Source of the DNA: Streptomyces peucetius
Lineage (GTDB): Bacteria > Actinomycetota > Actinomycetes > Streptomycetales > Streptomycetaceae
Direction: 5' to 3'
DNA length: 64,000 bases
Assembly: GCF_025854275.1 (NCBI RefSeq)
Contig: NZ_CP107567.1
Span: 6,448,001 to 6,512,000, forward strand
Shown here: in pieces, positions 1 to 7,820 of the stretch
Layout of the letters: every line of letters starts with the position of its first letter
How positions within the stretch are numbered: position 1 is the first letter of the stretch
Notes under the pieces: model-generated
What the model saw: the letters and a program-made list of their open reading frames with translations, nothing else
Told to the model about the DNA's origin: nothing
Databases searched by the model: none
Translations under genes and position numbers: made by a program

Positions 1-626
1 GGGCTGGCCGTCGCGGTCGCGGCGGCACCGTTGGCGATCTGGTCGAAGTCGACGCGGCCGGTCTGCTCCAGCATGGTGATGTGGTCGAGCACCGTCTGGT
101 TGGCGTCCGTGGCGAGCTGCCGGATCAGCGTGTTGCGGGTGGTGTGCCTGACCTCGGCGATCAGCGCGAACACCTTGCCGTGCGCGGTCCGCAGGATCTG
201 CGCGAACTTGCGCTCGTACTCCTCGCCCTGTGCCGCGGACAGCTCCCGCAGCCAGCCCTGCTGCTGCTCGGTGGGCTGGTTGGGCAGCTCGACGCCGAGT
301 TGCGCGGCGACGTTGCGCGCCCGCTCGTCCAGGTCCGTGTGGCCGACGACGAGGTGGTCGCCGGCTGCCTTGATGGCCTCCGTGGGCGCGCGTTCGATCG
401 CCTGCTGCCCGGCGGGCAGCTCCCACAGTCCGGCCAGCCGTACCTTGACCAAGAAGTCGCGGTCGGTGGCCGACAGCGGCCCCCACTGGGTTGCCACGCT
501 CGAGGCGTTGAGATTGTCCTGACCGGTGCCGGAACGGTCGGCGTAGGACCACACGGGGAAGGCGAGTGCGCCGACCGTGACGACCAGGGCCGCGATGATG
601 AGTGCTGTTCCGTTGATGCGCCGCAA
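1..626 (-). CDS. DUF4142 domain-containing protein (3' end cut by window)
   Basis: The minus strand reads without a stop from 626 to base 1, so the C-terminus lies outside the window. A TTG start at 626 (a second TTG sits at 629) is 7 bases from a GGAGG at 634-638. The N-terminus has one hydrophobic segment (about residues 5-25, rich in I, A, L, V) that would be a signal peptide or anchor. The rest is helical and contains the run TDRDFLVKVRLAGLWEL and a GHTDLDERARNVAAQLGV-like segment, as in DUF4142 ferritin-like four-helix proteins. DUF4142 proteins are exported or membrane-anchored and their role is poorly known. Family recognised by eye; function not inferred. Confidence 0.75.
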   Translation of the reverse strand, partial: MRRINGTALIIAALVVTVGALAFPVWSYADRSGTGQDNLNASSVATQWGPLSATDRDFLVKVRLAGLWELPAGQQAIERAPTEAIKAAGDHLVVGHTDLDERARNVAAQLGVELPNQPTEQQQGWLRELSAAQGEEYERKFAQILRTAHGKVFALIAEVRHTTRNTLIRQLATDANQTVLDHITMLEQTGRVDFDQIANGAAATATAS

Positions 627-984
627 CAATGTGCCTCCAGAGCCGATGCGTTACACGGCAACCAATCGCCCTGCTGAACGGCCGGTCAGCCCGCCGGCGA
701 CAGCCGGTTCGGCTCGCCGGCCCGGCCGCCGGTCGAACTTAGCCGGTCAAACTACTGGGCGATACCGGGGAGTACGCAACCGGGGCCCGGAACGTTCAAC
801 ACGGCGGATCGTGGTACCCCTACCCGCCGGTGGACCGTCAACCGCAGCCGGATGGCGACCGTTCCGTCGACCGGAGGGCACCGTTTCCACGGTCGTACGG
901 TCGAGTGTCCGGATCACAGCGCAGGGCCGAGGCTCTCGGGCGCCTGCCTCACGGTCGTTGTGCGTCGGCAGGTACGGTCTGGTC
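627..984. other. Intergenic region between divergent genes
   Basis: These 358 bases separate the DUF4142 gene (minus) from the TetR gene (plus). Open frames that cross it lack coding character and are continuations of shadow frames. I see no RNA gene or strong hairpin. It must hold both promoters, but no clear -35/-10 pair could be picked. Confidence 0.5.
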
Positions 985-1713
985 ATGGTTACTTCCGGAG
1001 CAAGCGACACCGATGAGAACACCGGGGCGCGGTCGGCCACCAAGGCCGCGGCGCGGCAACTGCTCGCGAAACTGGGGGCCGGGGGACTGTCCCTGGACGC
1101 CGTTGCCCGGAGCAGCGGTCTTGCCGTCACCGATGTGGAAGCCGTCTTCCCTCATCGGGACGACCTGCTGACCGCGCTGGTCATCGACGCCTACAACGAG
1201 TCCGGTGCCGCGATGGAGGCGGCCGATCAGGCCGCCTCGGACGCCCGGGCATCGGCGGGCGCACGGCTCCTCGCGGCTACTCGCGCCCTGCGGCAGTGGT
1301 CCTTCGACAACCCCGCCGAGTTCGCACTCATCTACGGCTCGCCCATTCCGGATTACCACGCCCCGCAGGACACGGTCCCGCCCGCCTCGCGCACCCCCGC
1401 GGTCCTTGCCGGCATTGTGCGTTCGGGTCTGGAGGCCGGGGAACTCACGCCACCGCGGCGGGCGGTGCCCGGACCTCCGTTGCTGCGGCCCGAGGCCGTG
1501 GAGCTCTTCGGCGGCCTGCCCGAGGCACCATTCTCGGACATCATCGAGCGCGGCATCGTGCTGTGGAGCAATCTGATCGGGCTCCTGGTCTTCCAGGTCT
1601 TCAGCCGTACGCACGACAGCGTCAGGGACGAGACCGCGTTCTTCGACTACGCCATCGCCGTGGCGGCCGAGAGCGTCGGACTCGTGGTTCCCCCGGGCGA
1701 GACCTCCGACTGA
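985..1713 (+). CDS. TetR/AcrR family transcriptional regulator
   Basis: A 242-residue protein starting at ATG 985; the open frame extends upstream but loses family character there. Residues about 10-60 form the TetR-type helix-turn-helix: a first helix ending AARQLLAKLGAGGLSL, then LDAVARSSGLAVTDVEAVFPHRDDLL, matching the usual recognition helix followed by F-x-x-(R/K)-x-x-L. The C-terminal half contains REFA-like NPAEFALIYGSPIPDY, typical of the WHG-type ligand-binding domain of actinobacterial TetR proteins. The gene is followed 70 bases later by the 7-TM protein gene on the same strand, so it could control that block, although separate transcription is also possible. Ligand unknown. Confidence 0.85.
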   Translation: MVTSGASDTDENTGARSATKAAARQLLAKLGAGGLSLDAVARSSGLAVTDVEAVFPHRDDLLTALVIDAYNESGAAMEAADQAASDARASAGARLLAATRALRQWSFDNPAEFALIYGSPIPDYHAPQDTVPPASRTPAVLAGIVRSGLEAGELTPPRRAVPGPPLLRPEAVELFGGLPEAPFSDIIERGIVLWSNLIGLLVFQVFSRTHDSVRDETAFFDYAIAVAAESVGLVVPPGETSD

Positions 1714-1783
1714 TCCATCCACCGTTGAACTGCCTTTCGCTGAACCGTCTTACGCGTGCGCGGCTCCTGCAGGGAATCAGGCT

Positions 1784-2938
1784 GTGAACACCACTAGAAC
1801 CCTCCTGTTCGTCATCTCGGCGCTCTCCTCGTACGCCGCGCTCGGCTACCGGCTGTCCCAAGTCCGGCGCAGCTGGCGGGACAGCGCCTACCGCGCACTG
1901 GTCGTCACGCTGGTGTTCCAGTGCCTCACGTTCACGATGGGGGCGGTGGCCATGGGAGGCGACAGCTTCCTGGGCGTCGGCAACCTCGCCATCCTGCTGA
2001 TGCACCTGTCGGCGGTCGCCTTCTGCGTCAGCGCGCAAATCATCCTGCTGCGCTGGGCCACCGCCGACGAGGTGGCGATACGCAGGACCCGCTACTGGGT
2101 GATCACCGGCATCGCCCTGAACGTACTCCTTGCGGCTCTGTTCCTTCTCGCCGACGGTCCCGGCCGGCCGGCTTCGGACTTCGACGGCACGGACCGGCCG
2201 CTGGTCCTCACCTACCTGCTGTTCTTCGTCGTGTCCCAGGCGGTTCCGTGCGTCACCATCTTCCGCCAGTGCGGCCCCTACGCCCGTATGACCGACAACG
2301 CCTCGCTGCGCCAGGCCCTGCGGCTGCTGTCCGTCGCCGCGGTGATCCTCTTCCTCTACTGCACGGCCAGGGCGGTCAACATCCTCACCGGTGCGGCAGG
2401 GATCGACATCGGAGTCTGGCGGGTCGCCGCTTCCGTCTTCAGTGCGGTGGGCATCGTCGTTCTCTCTCTCAGCCTGACCCTGCCCTCGTGGGGCCCTTCG
2501 GCGGCCAAGCTCCTGGCATGGGCGCGTAGTTACCGGTCGTACCGGGCGCTGTACCCGCTCTGGCGGGACCTGTACGAGGCCTCCCCGGACATCGTCCTGG
2601 AGCCGCCCGGGACTTCGGTCTCCGACCTCGACTACCGCCTGCACCGGCGGGTCGTCGAAATACGTGACGGATGGCGGGACCTGCGCCCCTATATCGACCG
2701 CAGCACCACCAACGGTGCTGCCCGACCGGGCTCGAGTGCGAGCGAGGAGGCCCGTCAGGCGTTCACCGAAGCAGCGCAGATCAGACAGGCGCTGCACGCC
2801 AAGCGAACCGGCACCGTGCCCGACGACAACGCGGACGCCGGCGACTTCGAAGACCGCGATACGGACAACTTCACCGCGGAAGTAGCCTGGCTCACCCAAG
2901 TCTCGGTCGCCTACAGTAAGCTCGGCGACGCGAGTTGA
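1784..2938 (+). CDS. MAB_1171c-family putative transporter, 7-TM membrane protein
   Basis: A 384-residue protein with a GTG start at 1784. Seven hydrophobic segments are visible at about residues 5-22, 38-58, 63-92, 104-124, 140-160, 181-201 and 210-233. They are followed by a soluble tail of about 150 residues containing YRSYRALYPLWRDLYEASP and LDYRLHRRVVEIRDGW, which are hallmarks of the actinobacterial family named after M. abscessus MAB_1171c. The family label says transporter, but the transport role is not proven; a 7-TM core with a cytosolic tail would also suit a receptor. It precedes the HTH/ImmA pair, which commonly accompanies this family in Streptomyces (from memory). A hairpin follows the stop codon. 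Confidence 0.8.
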   Translation: MNTTRTLLFVISALSSYAALGYRLSQVRRSWRDSAYRALVVTLVFQCLTFTMGAVAMGGDSFLGVGNLAILLMHLSAVAFCVSAQIILLRWATADEVAIRRTRYWVITGIALNVLLAALFLLADGPGRPASDFDGTDRPLVLTYLLFFVVSQAVPCVTIFRQCGPYARMTDNASLRQALRLLSVAAVILFLYCTARAVNILTGAAGIDIGVWRVAASVFSAVGIVVLSLSLTLPSWGPSAAKLLAWARSYRSYRALYPLWRDLYEASPDIVLEPPGTSVSDLDYRLHRRVVEIRDGWRDLRPYIDRSTTNGAARPGSSASEEARQAFTEAAQIRQALHAKRTGTVPDDNADAGDFEDRDTDNFTAEVAWLTQVSVAYSKLGDAS

Positions 2939-2943
2939 GAGCT

Positions 2944-2979
2944 CCCGCCCGGTCCGCATCCCCCGTCGGACCGGGCGGG
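2944..2979 (+). terminator. Hairpin downstream of the 7-TM gene
   Basis: Perfect 13-bp arms CCCGCCCGGTCCG (2944-2956) and CGGACCGGGCGGG (2967-2979) enclose a 10-base loop and lie 5 bases after the stop codon, followed by CTTGTT. It is likely a factor-independent terminator, which would separate the 7-TM gene from the HTH/ImmA pair. Confidence 0.7.
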
Positions 2980-3265
2980 CTTGTTCCCCCGATTTCCCCC
3001 GTTCCCCCGTTCCCCGTTTCTCCTCGGCCGGGGCGGGCGCGCCTCCACCCCGGCCGGCCTGGCCCACCACGTTCCCGAGAGCCGGACCGACATCGCCGAC
3101 CGGCCGGCCGCCAACTTGACCACCCCCGTAAGCCAAGTTAGCTGACAGCTATCGGCGGTTCCCAACGTTGGCGGACTCTCGGTCAATTGTCAACTGCTCG
3201 CTAATCTGCGAAACTTGGAAATAGCCGAGGGCTATGCCGAGGAGGTGACGGGAGGGAGATTCACC
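2980..3265 (+). promoter_or_regulatory. Control region of the HTH/ImmA pair with two short palindromes
   Basis: No gene is seen. After a pyrimidine-rich run (CCCCCG/TTCCCC repeats near 2985-3022), the sequence becomes unusually AT-rich at about 3130-3230. Two palindromes lie there: TAGCTG-A-CAGCTA at 3139-3151 and CCAACGTTGG at 3162-3171, followed by CAATTGTCAAC. These are candidate operators for the downstream HTH protein. Promoter hexamers could not be fixed with confidence. Confidence 0.4.
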
Positions 3266-3709
3266 ATGTCCGAGACCGAGGACCGGCCGCTGCTTGCGGT
3301 GCGTCTGGACGACCTCTTCAAGACGGTTCGCCCGAAGGGCCGGCACTGGACCAATGCCGAGGTGGCGGAGGAGCTGAAGCGGGCACACCCCGAACTCAAG
3401 GTCGGTGGTGTGTATCTGTCGCAGTTGCGGACGGGCAAGCGCTCCAACCCTTCCCCCGACCTACTGGCTGCCCTGGCCCGCTTCTTCGGTGTGTCGGTTG
3501 CCTACTTCTTCGACGAAGAGGTCGCCCAGTCGGTGCTCGGCGAGGTCGCCGCCATCGAGGCACTGCGGCAGGCCGGGGTCCGTTCCGTGGCCATGCGCGC
3601 GGCCGGGATGAAGAAGGAGAACCTCCAGGCCATCACGGCCATCATGGATCAGTACCGGCACATGCAGGGTCTTCCGCCCGTCGCCGACCCCCCGTCGGAG
3701 GCGGAGTGA
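3266..3709 (+). CDS. XRE-type helix-turn-helix transcriptional regulator
   Basis: A 147-residue protein starting at ATG 3266, chosen because GGAGGGAG (3251-3258) sits at proper distance. Residues about 12-80 form a Cro/CI-like HTH: WTNAEVAEELKR, then VYLSQLRTGKRSNPSPDLL and LAALARFFGVSVAYFF, the usual five-helix pattern in which residues near YLSQLRTGKR contact DNA. The C-terminal part (about 85-147) is helical and may be the dimer or partner interface. Its stop overlaps the next start (GTGA), so it is translationally coupled to the ImmA-like peptidase. In ICEBs1, an HTH repressor (ImmR) is cleaved by the adjacent ImmA; the same logic is plausible here but is inference. Confidence 0.85.
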   Translation: MSETEDRPLLAVRLDDLFKTVRPKGRHWTNAEVAEELKRAHPELKVGGVYLSQLRTGKRSNPSPDLLAALARFFGVSVAYFFDEEVAQSVLGEVAAIEALRQAGVRSVAMRAAGMKKENLQAITAIMDQYRHMQGLPPVADPPSEAE

Positions 3710-4287
3710 GAGGTACGAGGAAGGAACGGTCGGCCGAACAGGACCGCCACAGTCAGCTCAAGAGGCTCCGCAGGACCGGCGCGCAGCGACTCGCCGAACT
3801 CGAGCTGCCGGAGGTGGCCGATGTGGCCGAGCTGTGCCGCCATCTCGGAGAGATCCGCGACCGCCCGATCACGTTGGTCCCGATGCAGATGCCCGCGTCG
3901 CATCCGTGCGGGATGTGGGTCGCCGCACGCGACGAGGACCTCGTCTTCTACGACGCCAACACGACCAGCGCGCATCAGGAGCACATCATCTTGCATGAGC
4001 TGGGCCACATCATCTGCTGTCATCGGGGCGCGGGCCTGCTGGACGAGGCGACCGCCCGGCTCCTCTTCCCCAACCTCGACCCCGACCTCGTACGCGACAT
4101 GCTCCTGCGCGCGACCTACGACGACGTTCAGGAACAGGAGGCGGAGATCATCGCCTATCTGCTCTCCCAACGAGTGGGCGGCACCGGGCGACAGCCCGGC
4201 GACGCTCCCCCTGCCGAGGAAGCGGCGGGCCGCGCGGACTCCGGAAAGAACGCCATGCTCAGCCGGATCGAACGCACCCTGATCTGA
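3706..4287 (+). CDS. ImmA/IrrE-like zinc metallopeptidase
   Basis: A 193-residue protein whose GTG start at 3706 overlaps the HTH stop by four bases. The zinc motif HELGH is at residues 97-101, preceded by EHIIL, and the downstream EQEAEIIAYLL (about 143-153) supplies the likely third metal ligand, as in the ImmA/IrrE (COG2856) family. Such proteases cleave partner HTH repressors in response to a signal. Similar Streptomyces genes are often labelled toxin component, but nothing here indicates a toxin. The gene ends 10 bases before the converging PKS gene. The C-terminal tail after residue 155 looks disordered. Confidence 0.8.
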   Translation: MRGTRKERSAEQDRHSQLKRLRRTGAQRLAELELPEVADVAELCRHLGEIRDRPITLVPMQMPASHPCGMWVAARDEDLVFYDANTTSAHQEHIILHELGHIICCHRGAGLLDEATARLLFPNLDPDLVRDMLLRATYDDVQEQEAEIIAYLLSQRVGGTGRQPGDAPPAEEAAGRADSGKNAMLSRIERTLI

Positions 4288-4297
4288 CGTGAGTCAA

Positions 4298-7200
4298 TTA
4301 CTCCGTGGCGGATGCCACCTCCTCGGCCAGGATCGACACGGTCCTGCGGATGTCGTCCTCGCCGTGTTCGCTGGTGACGAAGAACCGCAGCCGCGCGAGG
4401 CCCTCCTCCACGGCGGGATGGAAGATCGGATCTGCGATGACGCCCCGGTCGAAAAGCCGGTCCGCGACACGCAAGGTCTTCGTCGAGCTGCCGAGAAGGC
4501 ACGGAACGATCGGTGTGTGGGCACTGGATCCCGTCGGCAGACCGGCCGAGGCGGCAAGGCCGAGGAAGAGCTCCGCGTTGCGCCGCAGAGCACGCACCCG
4601 GTGCGGTTCCGCGGCGATCAGCTCGGCGGCGGCCAGCGCCGCGGCCGCGTTGGCCGGGGTCAGGCCGACGCTGTAGACGAAGCCCGGCAGTGTGTGACGC
4701 AGCCACCGCACCATCCGGGCCGAGCCGCCGAGGTAGCCGCCGCAGCCGGCGAATGCCTTGGAGAGGGTGCCCATCCAGAGATCCACGTCGGACCGGACGA
4801 CGCCGTGGAACTCGCCGACGCCGCGGCCGCTTTCGCCCACGGTGCCGATGCTGTGCGCCTCGTCGACCATCAGCAAGGCGCCGTAGCGTTTCTTCAGTTC
4901 GATCAGGCCGGGCAGGTCGACGAGATCGCCGTCCATGCTGTAGGCACCCTCGACGGCGATCAGCACCCGCCTGAACCGGGACCGGTTGATCCGCAGCAGG
5001 TGCTCCAGGTGGCCGAGGTCGTTGTGGGCGAACGGGCGCCGCGCCGCGCCGGACAGAGCGCAGCCCTGCAGGATGCTGTCGTGGGCGAGCGCATCGTGGA
5101 CGACGAGGTCCCCCGCGCCGACCAGATGCCCTATCGCGGTGACGTTCGTGGCATGGCCGCTCACCAGCGTCAGGCAGTCCTCGACGCCGAGGAAGTCGGC
5201 GAGAGTCCGCTCGAGTCCTACCGTCAGGTCCCGTTCACCGGAGAGCACACGGCTCGCGGAGACCGAGGTCCCGTACCGGTCCACTGCCCGGTGCACGGCC
5301 TCGTTGACCGCCGGATGGCCGGAGAGCCCCAGGTAGTTGTAGCTGCCGAAGGAGACGTACGACCGGCCGCCGATCACCGTCGTGGCGCGGATGTTGCCCT
5401 CGTGGACCCGGAAGTACGGGAAGTCCGCACCACTGCCGGTGATCGCGCTCAAGCGCTCCTCGAACTGCCGCACCTCCGGGAAGTCATCGACGCATGCGGC
5501 GTCGGGGCCCCAAGCGGCCGGTGTCTCCTGCGGCAGGGGTTCACCGGGGATCGGTGCCTCCGTGAGCCAGGGGGTGGCCAGCGCGATCAGCCGCTCGATG
5601 GTGAGGCCCGGCGAGAACATCTCCTCGGTGCGGAAGCCCGGTATCCGCTTGCCGATGTTGACCTCCAGCTCCTGCAGCATCAGGGAGTCGAAGCCGAGAT
5701 CGGTGACCAGCGACATCCGCTCGCTCAGGTCGGAGAGGGGGAAGACTCCGGCCCGCGACACCTCTTCGAGCACGATGGATACGGCGGATGCGGCACCGTC
5801 TCGTGCCGCCGCGGGGACGGCCGCGGGCGCCGCCGCGGGCGACTCGACCGGAGCGGGCTCGTCCTCTCCCACCGCGTCAGGAGTGTGGGAGGTGTCCCCG
5901 CTCTCGCGAGCCGACTCGTCCACCGCCCAGTGGTGGCGGGGGGCGAGCGGACTCGGCGGCAGGGTGCACGGGGGTATTCGCTCCGTCACCGGACGCAGCC
6001 CCGGGCCGGTGACCGCGCGCCACGCGAGCTCGGTCAACGCGGCGGTGCGCGCCTCGACGGACAGCGCGTCCGGTGCGGGTACAGCGACCTCCGAGGGTTC
6101 CCCCGGGGACACCGTGCCGGCCACCTGCCCCGGCCCGAGCTCTCCCGTACGGCCCGCGGCCAGGCTCTCGGCCGCCGCGGTCAGCCTGGCGACCGCGTCA
6201 GCGGTGTCCTCCGCCACCAGCGCAAGGCGTTCGGCGAAGGGAGCCCGGTGCGCCAGGGTGGCCGCCACCTGGGCCGTCGGCAGCTGATCGGCGGCCATGG
6301 TGCGCGCCAGCTCCCCGGCGTAGCGGGCGAGGCCGGCCCGGTCACGGGCGCTGAGGACCAGGAGGTGCGGCCCCGCGTCCGGCGCGGGGATGCCCGGTGC
6401 CGTGGTGCATTCCTCCACCACCAGATGGACACCCGTGCCGCCGAAGCCGAACGCGCTCACTCCCGCCCGGCGCGGCTGTCCGGACTCCGGCCACGGGACC
6501 GCCTTGGTCGGGACGGTCAGGTGCGCGCTGTCGAGACCGGAGCTGTCGGCCAGATCGAACTCCGGCTGCGGCGGTATCACTCCCCGGTGCACCGCCAGGA
6601 CGGTCTTGATCAGTCCCGCCATCCCTGCGGCGTTGAGGGAGTGGCCGACCACCGCCTTGACCGCGCCGAAGAAGGCGGGTGCGCCGTGCTCGCCACGCAG
6701 CTCACGCAGCACACCGACCTCGACGGGATCGCCGACCGCGGTCCCGGTGCCATGGGCCTCCAGATACCCCGTCGCATCCGGGGCGAGGCCGGCATCCCGG
6801 TAGGCCCGGCGCAACGCCCGGAGCTGACCGGACGGCTGAGGATTCATGCCACCGTGCACGGTCCCGTCGTTGGCCGTTCCCACGCCCCGGATCACCGCAT
6901 AGACCCGGTCGCCTGCCGCCAGCGCGTCGGCCAGGGGGCGCAGGACCAGGACCCCGGCGCCCTCTCCCAGGACGAAGCCGTCGGCCTCCGCGCCGAACGG
7001 CAGGCACCTGCCGCTGCGCGAGATGGCGCCGACCCGGCACAGTCCCACCAACAGGTCCGGGGTCAGGATGAGTTGGGCGCCGCCCGCGAGTGCGATACGG
7101 CATCGTCCCGCGCGCACGGCGTGCACGGCGTTGGCCACGGCCATGAGTCCACCGGAGCATGCCGAGTCCAGCGCATAGCTCTCGCCGTGCAGATCGAACA

Positions 7201-7801
7201 CCGAACTGATCATGTTCGGACCCATGTTGAGCAGGAGCCCGGACACGGATGTGCCATGCAGTCCGTCGACCGCACGAACCGTCCGGGCCCACCGAGGGTC
7301 GGCCATCCGTGCCCCGAACTCCCCGCCGGCCAGCTGACGCATCCGGATCTGCACTGTGCTGATCTCGCGGTAGCCGCTCTCGGTGAGCGACGTGATCACC
7401 GAGGTCTCCTCGCGGTCGAAGCCCTCGGCCTCCCACCCCGCGTCCTGGATCGCCTCGCGGGCGAGGTCGACGAGAAGGCGGTGTTGCGGGTCCATCGACC
7501 GGGCCCGCCGTGGCGGGATGCCGTAGTGCGACGCGTCGAAGTGACCCACGTCCGGCAGCAGCGCCATGGTGTCCGTATAAGCCGCGGACGTGTCACGGAA
7601 GTTGTCGCTGAGGAAGGCGCCGCTGCGCCACCGCGAGTCCGGAACGGTGGCGAACTGCGCCTTCGGCGCCTCCAGGAGCCGCCAGTACTGGCTCACATTC
7701 CGCGCGCCGGGAAAGCGGCAGGCCATTCCCACGATCGCGACGTCATCACGCCGCGCTCCCGCTGAATCCGCCATGGAATCCGTCCCTGTCAGAGTTGTCA
7801 C
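4298..7801 (-). CDS. Ketosynthase-ACP-alpha-oxoamine synthase fusion (AT-less type I PKS)
   Basis: An 1167-residue enzyme. The ketosynthase (about 19-455) has its catalytic triad: C215 in DSACSGGL, H350 in EAHGTGT and H387 in VGHSLNAAG. Residues about 478-630 resemble KS-AT and post-AT linkers (LSARDRAGLARYA, PLAPRHHWAVDE), but no acyltransferase with its GxSxG core lies between them. An ACP follows (about 665-745) with Ser706 in DLGFDS for the phosphopantetheine arm. The C-terminal 390 residues are a PLP-dependent alpha-oxoamine synthase with DEAH (980-983) and the PLP lysine K1015 in TLSKAF. Such domains, as in RedL and RedN of prodiginine synthesis, condense an ACP thioester with an amino acid and release CO2. 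Start: GTG 7801, or ATG 7774, which has AGGGACGG upstream. It is co-directional with the SDR gene 19 bases upstream. Confidence 0.9.
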   Translation of the reverse strand: MTTLTGTDSMADSAGARRDDVAIVGMACRFPGARNVSQYWRLLEAPKAQFATVPDSRWRSGAFLSDNFRDTSAAYTDTMALLPDVGHFDASHYGIPPRRARSMDPQHRLLVDLAREAIQDAGWEAEGFDREETSVITSLTESGYREISTVQIRMRQLAGGEFGARMADPRWARTVRAVDGLHGTSVSGLLLNMGPNMISSVFDLHGESYALDSACSGGLMAVANAVHAVRAGRCRIALAGGAQLILTPDLLVGLCRVGAISRSGRCLPFGAEADGFVLGEGAGVLVLRPLADALAAGDRVYAVIRGVGTANDGTVHGGMNPQPSGQLRALRRAYRDAGLAPDATGYLEAHGTGTAVGDPVEVGVLRELRGEHGAPAFFGAVKAVVGHSLNAAGMAGLIKTVLAVHRGVIPPQPEFDLADSSGLDSAHLTVPTKAVPWPESGQPRRAGVSAFGFGGTGVHLVVEECTTAPGIPAPDAGPHLLVLSARDRAGLARYAGELARTMAADQLPTAQVAATLAHRAPFAERLALVAEDTADAVARLTAAAESLAAGRTGELGPGQVAGTVSPGEPSEVAVPAPDALSVEARTAALTELAWRAVTGPGLRPVTERIPPCTLPPSPLAPRHHWAVDESARESGDTSHTPDAVGEDEPAPVESPAAAPAAVPAAARDGAASAVSIVLEEVSRAGVFPLSDLSERMSLVTDLGFDSLMLQELEVNIGKRIPGFRTEEMFSPGLTIERLIALATPWLTEAPIPGEPLPQETPAAWGPDAACVDDFPEVRQFEERLSAITGSGADFPYFRVHEGNIRATTVIGGRSYVSFGSYNYLGLSGHPAVNEAVHRAVDRYGTSVSASRVLSGERDLTVGLERTLADFLGVEDCLTLVSGHATNVTAIGHLVGAGDLVVHDALAHDSILQGCALSGAARRPFAHNDLGHLEHLLRINRSRFRRVLIAVEGAYSMDGDLVDLPGLIELKKRYGALLMVDEAHSIGTVGESGRGVGEFHGVVRSDVDLWMGTLSKAFAGCGGYLGGSARMVRWLRHTLPGFVYSVGLTPANAAAALAAAELIAAEPHRVRALRRNAELFLGLAASAGLPTGSSAHTPIVPCLLGSSTKTLRVADRLFDRGVIADPIFHPAVEEGLARLRFFVTSEHGEDDIRRTVSILAEEVASATE

Positions 7802-7820
7802 CTGTCATCCGCAGCCGGTG

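Noticed and set aside
3266..4287. HTH/ImmA pair as a classical toxin-antitoxin system
   Set aside because: The second protein is a HExxH peptidase like ImmA, known to cleave HTH repressors, and there is no toxin fold. The toxin name used in some annotations is unsupported.
4289..7765. A 1158-codon open frame on the plus strand opposite the ketosynthase-oxoamine synthase gene
   Set aside because: Long antisense frames are normal in GC-rich DNA. The minus strand carries complete KS, ACP and oxoamine synthase motifs, the plus strand none.
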